From: Methanotrichaceae archaeon
Lineage (GTDB): Archaea > Halobacteriota > Methanosarcinia > Methanotrichales > Methanotrichaceae
Assembly: GCA_013329455.1 (NCBI GenBank)
Contig: DUKF01000060.1
Span: 1,071-9,032 of the forward strand
DNA: 7,962 nucleotides
Reading direction: 5' to 3'
Below, piece by piece: positions 5,842-7,962 of this stretch. A program made the translations under genes and the position numbers. A model generated the notes under the pieces. The model was not told where the DNA came from and made no database searches. It saw only the letters and a program-made list of their open reading frames with translations. Every line of letters starts with the position of its first letter. The first letter of the stretch is position 1.

Positions 5842-7593
5842 TTGAGCATAATGAACACCGAAACTCGGTCCTCACAGGTAATATTCTTCCTCGGTGCGGG
5901 CGCATCGGTTGCTGCAGGAGTTCCCACAACATATGACTTTGTTGATCAATTTATAGAGTATATGGGAGATAAAGATACAGATGAACAATCTAAAATTAAG
6001 GATATAATTGAAATTTTAAAGAGCTGGACTCCGGACGGGGTTGATATCGAAATCTTGTTGGAAACATTAACAAAACTAAAGAATAAAGACCAAGAGCCAA
6101 TACTTCAATTCTGTATGGATGGTAATCTAAAGCTAGACGGAGATTTCGAAAAGCTAATAAAAGATTTGAAAGATTTTATTAAATCCAAAACTATGGTTCA
6201 TGCTGAAACGATTGATTACCTTCGTCATCTTCGCGGTTTCGTGATAGATGCTAAGAATCGGGCTACACCCACGCCATTAGACATAATCTCACTTAATTAT
6301 GATACGTGCATCGAACAATTTTGTAACATTCACGAAATGAGCTATCAGGACGGTTTTGATATTTATTGGAATTTAAAGACGTTTGAGAGAGAAGATGCCG
6401 ATATTCGTCTTTATAAATTACACGGTTCAGTTTTGTGGTATCAAAGTGATCGGGGGAATTTTATTAAATTGCCTATACTGTCAGAGGATAGTAAAATTCA
6501 GCTCTTCTCCCGCGAATATGCTGAAAACCTAATGCTGTACCCAATGCAAAAATGGGATTATGCAGAGCCGCTTTTAGAATTGATGGTTCGAATTAAAGGG
6601 TTGATACAATCAAAGATTCGCGAACTTGGTGAAGAATCCGAATCGTTGAAATTTTTAATAGTCGTCGGATATTCCTTTAGAGATGAGCATATAAAGAAAA
6701 TTGTATGGGATGCCGCCAGGAGAAATACGAAGTTGTATGTCATAATAATTGACCCAAATGCGTATCAGATATATCATGATAGAGTTAAATATTATGATAG
6801 TGAAGGAGAAATAGCGTCTCATCTTAGTGGGCGAGTTATATACCTACCATATAAATTTGAAGAAATAGTATCTATTCTTAAAAATGATTATGTGTCTAAC
6901 TTGAATGAAGGCATAAGACTTGTAGAAAAATGTCAAAAAAATGAGGATATAGGTGAGTTTGTTCGATGGACAGAATGTATTAAGCCACTTATCGATGCAG
7001 AATATCATGAGATGGTAGAAAATATAATAAAAACAAAGAATATAATGAAGGAATTAGATTGGGGACTTAATTCTAAAATATCAATAAAAATTGGTATGAG
7101 TCTCTTATTAAATAAACAATATGATCAGGCATCTAAATACTTAGATCAGTTTTATAGCACGATTGAGGACGTTATCACGGATTTAATAAAAGGCAACATA
7201 TCTGAAAGTGGATACGCGAGTCTCGAAATTAACAGTCATGGTCTGCACGAATTCGAACGTGTAATCGCAGATTTATATGATTTTTGTAAAATACGGCATA
7301 AAATGTGTAGTGGTAGTGATTATGATGTGGATCAATTGACTAAATTCATATCAATGTTTAATAAAATATTAGAATATATAAAAATCTTGCCTAAAAGGCG
7401 CCAAATAGATCCACAGACATATAGACCCCTTGATCCATATTTTAATGAGAGATATGCCGAATTTATTGATAAAGATACATCTACAGATAGAAAGATCGAA
7501 TTGAAATCAGAATTAGAATCGATGATAAAAGATGAAGAAACAACGATAATAAGAGATATTGTTGAGTTATCAAAGATAAGTTCCCAAGTTTAG
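5842..7593 (+). CDS. SIR2-like (probable NAD-consuming) protein with helical C-terminal half
   Basis: Numbered from the TTG at 5842 (583 residues). Residues of about 12-345 form a SIR2-like domain: FFLGAGASVAAGVP at 15-28 (NAD-binding GAGxS), SLNYDTCIE at 150-158 with N152, KLHGSVLW at 192-199 with H194, and VVGYSFRDEHI at 274-284. The Asn and His used for NAD cleavage in related defence proteins are both present. No zinc-ribbon cysteine pairs are seen, which argues against a classical deacetylase. Residues of about 350-583 are predicted helical, with one TPR-like stretch near 416-438, and match no domain I know. GAGGAG (5832-5837) is four bases before TTG 5842 and thirteen before ATG 5851, so TTG is slightly favoured. 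The gene is far more AT-rich than its surroundings, suggesting transfer. An anti-phage abortive-infection role by NAD depletion is inferred from the family; no partner gene is visible. Confidence 0.85.
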   Translation: MSIMNTETRSSQVIFFLGAGASVAAGVPTTYDFVDQFIEYMGDKDTDEQSKIKDIIEILKSWTPDGVDIEILLETLTKLKNKDQEPILQFCMDGNLKLDGDFEKLIKDLKDFIKSKTMVHAETIDYLRHLRGFVIDAKNRATPTPLDIISLNYDTCIEQFCNIHEMSYQDGFDIYWNLKTFEREDADIRLYKLHGSVLWYQSDRGNFIKLPILSEDSKIQLFSREYAENLMLYPMQKWDYAEPLLELMVRIKGLIQSKIRELGEESESLKFLIVVGYSFRDEHIKKIVWDAARRNTKLYVIIIDPNAYQIYHDRVKYYDSEGEIASHLSGRVIYLPYKFEEIVSILKNDYVSNLNEGIRLVEKCQKNEDIGEFVRWTECIKPLIDAEYHEMVENIIKTKNIMKELDWGLNSKISIKIGMSLLLNKQYDQASKYLDQFYSTIEDVITDLIKGNISESGYASLEINSHGLHEFERVIADLYDFCKIRHKMCSGSDYDVDQLTKFISMFNKILEYIKILPKRRQIDPQTYRPLDPYFNERYAEFIDKDTSTDRKIELKSELESMIKDEETTIIRDIVELSKISSQV

Positions 7594-7613
7594 GCTTGCT
7601 TATTCGAAAGCCT
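7592..7613. terminator. Inverted repeat at the end of the SIR2-like gene
   Basis: AGGCTT (7592-7597) and AAGCCT (7608-7613) form a 6-bp stem overlapping the stop codon. No T run follows on the + strand, so termination is only possible, not shown. Confidence 0.25.
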
Positions 7614-7660
7614 TCCCACCGAAAAGAAGCTATTGGATATGTTACTCTTATCATCCCCAT

Positions 7661-7789
7661 TCATTTTATCCGCCTTAACTCCTGAGCAACCTTCTCTAAA
7701 TCAAACTTCTCCGGATCGAAATAACCGCCGATCCAATCGATGCGGTCTTCATGCACGGGATCAAGAATCGCCGCCACAGTCCCGAACAT
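7661..7789 (-). CDS. Small protein resembling the C-terminal tail of pRiA4b ORF-3-like proteins
   Basis: This 42-residue frame contains DPVHEDRIDWIGGYFDPEKF followed by DLEKVAQEL, which resembles the conserved C-terminal end of plasmid pRiA4b ORF-3-like proteins (DP-HE, WIGG-FDPE-FDLE-V pattern); that match is from memory. A full family member is several times longer, so this is either a decayed remnant or a stand-alone small protein. The second view is supported by GGAG at 7800-7797, seven bases before the ATG at 7789, and by the stop codon of the preceding small gene only four bases away. The frame can be extended upstream to 7888, but that part is an out-of-frame shadow of the preceding gene. 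Composition is GC-rich, unlike the SIR2 gene. Gene versus remnant is undecided. Confidence 0.5.
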   Translation of the reverse strand: MFGTVAAILDPVHEDRIDWIGGYFDPEKFDLEKVAQELRRIK

Positions 7790-7793
7790 TAGG

Positions 7794-7928
7794 TCACTCC
7801 TTCCTCGCCGTCGCTTTTCCCTCCGCGAGAAGTATCGCCTCTTCAGGGCTCTCGGCCTTGAGCATACCCTCGATGTTCCAGTCGCCAAGATCGATCACCA
7901 ACTTGTCCATCTGCGTTTTTAATGACAT
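7794..7928 (-). CDS. Very small unknown protein (44 aa), first of a coupled pair
   Basis: The frame starts MSLKTQMDKLVIDLGDWNIE and ends ATARKE; I do not recognise a family. It looks coding: codon use is regular and G/C-ending, and a short beta-like start (KLVIDL) is followed by an amphipathic Glu/Ala-rich helix (SPEEAILLAEGKA, residues 27-39). The stop TGA overlaps the ribosome-binding site of the next small gene, suggesting translational coupling. The ATG at 7928 lies inside the palindrome; a second in-frame ATG at 7910 is just outside it. A TATA-like TTTTTAAT on the - strand (7961-7954) is about 29 bases upstream, consistent with a near-leaderless start. It could also be the surviving start of a longer gene broken by a stop. 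Confidence 0.5.
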   Translation of the reverse strand: MSLKTQMDKLVIDLGDWNIEGMLKAESPEEAILLAEGKATARKE

Positions 7929-7962
7929 GATATTCCTATTGGAACATCATGTCATTAAAAAC
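7915..7962. repeat. Near-perfect 48-bp palindrome at the window edge
   Basis: Two 22-base arms (7915-7936 and 7941-7962) are reverse complements at 21 of 22 positions, around a 4-base loop TATT; the only mismatch is A7932 against C7945. Outer parts read GTTTTTAATGAC on both strands. Each arm contains an ATGTCATTAAAAAC sequence, so a frame beginning MSLK opens outward on both strands (ATG at 7949 on +, ATG at 7928 on -). It may continue beyond the window. It could be a shared divergent promoter, a transposon end pair, or an assembly fold-back. Confidence 0.9.

Noticed and set aside
7915..7962. Palindrome read as an intrinsic terminator
   Set aside because: The T run comes before and the A run after the stem on either strand, which is the reverse of terminator layout.
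1..7962. CRISPR array, transposase gene or rRNA gene
   Set aside because: No regularly spaced repeats, transposase motifs or rRNA signature segments were seen on either strand.

Overview
The window looks like a piece of a moderately GC-rich methanogenic archaeon chromosome, most probably Methanothrix/Methanosaeta-like (Methanotrichales) or a close relative. The evidence is a methanosarcina-type TATA-binding protein, a Pab1020-type archaeal RNA ligase, an archaeal ornithine cyclodeaminase of the LOR/SDH type, a tRNA gene with a bulge-helix-bulge intron, and archaeal TATA boxes in front of several genes. The genus is an inference from remembered protein families; no search was run.

Layout, left to right. 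(1) Positions 1-2233, + strand: the 3' part of the RNA ligase gene, then the ornithine cyclodeaminase-like gene. (2) Positions 2314-3089, + strand: an intron-containing tRNA-Thr(CGU), then tbp behind a strong TATA box. (3) Positions 3255-4604, - strand: histidyl-tRNA synthetase, convergent with tbp. (4) About 4605-5039: no convincing gene, but promoter elements and small inverted repeats. (5) Positions 5040-5717: a small membrane-anchored coiled-coil protein (+) converging on a small acidic lipoprotein (-) that ends in a good intrinsic terminator. (6) Positions 5842-7593, + strand: an AT-rich gene for a SIR2-like protein with an uncharacterised helical C-terminal half, probably an acquired anti-phage NADase. 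(7) Positions 7661-7962: two very small GC-rich genes on the - strand, apparently translationally coupled, starting inside a near-perfect 48-bp palindrome that ends exactly at the window edge.

The left 4.6 kb is housekeeping: RNA processing, proline/ornithine metabolism, basal transcription and tRNA charging. The neighbours are not one pathway, and no multi-gene operon is evident there. The right 3 kb is accessory in character. The base composition drops sharply through the SIR2 gene and recovers in the small genes to its right, so the SIR2 gene looks like a one-gene insertion.

The points most worth following are the SIR2 protein with its unassigned C-terminal half, and the palindrome from which two divergent reading frames could start with the same first residues.
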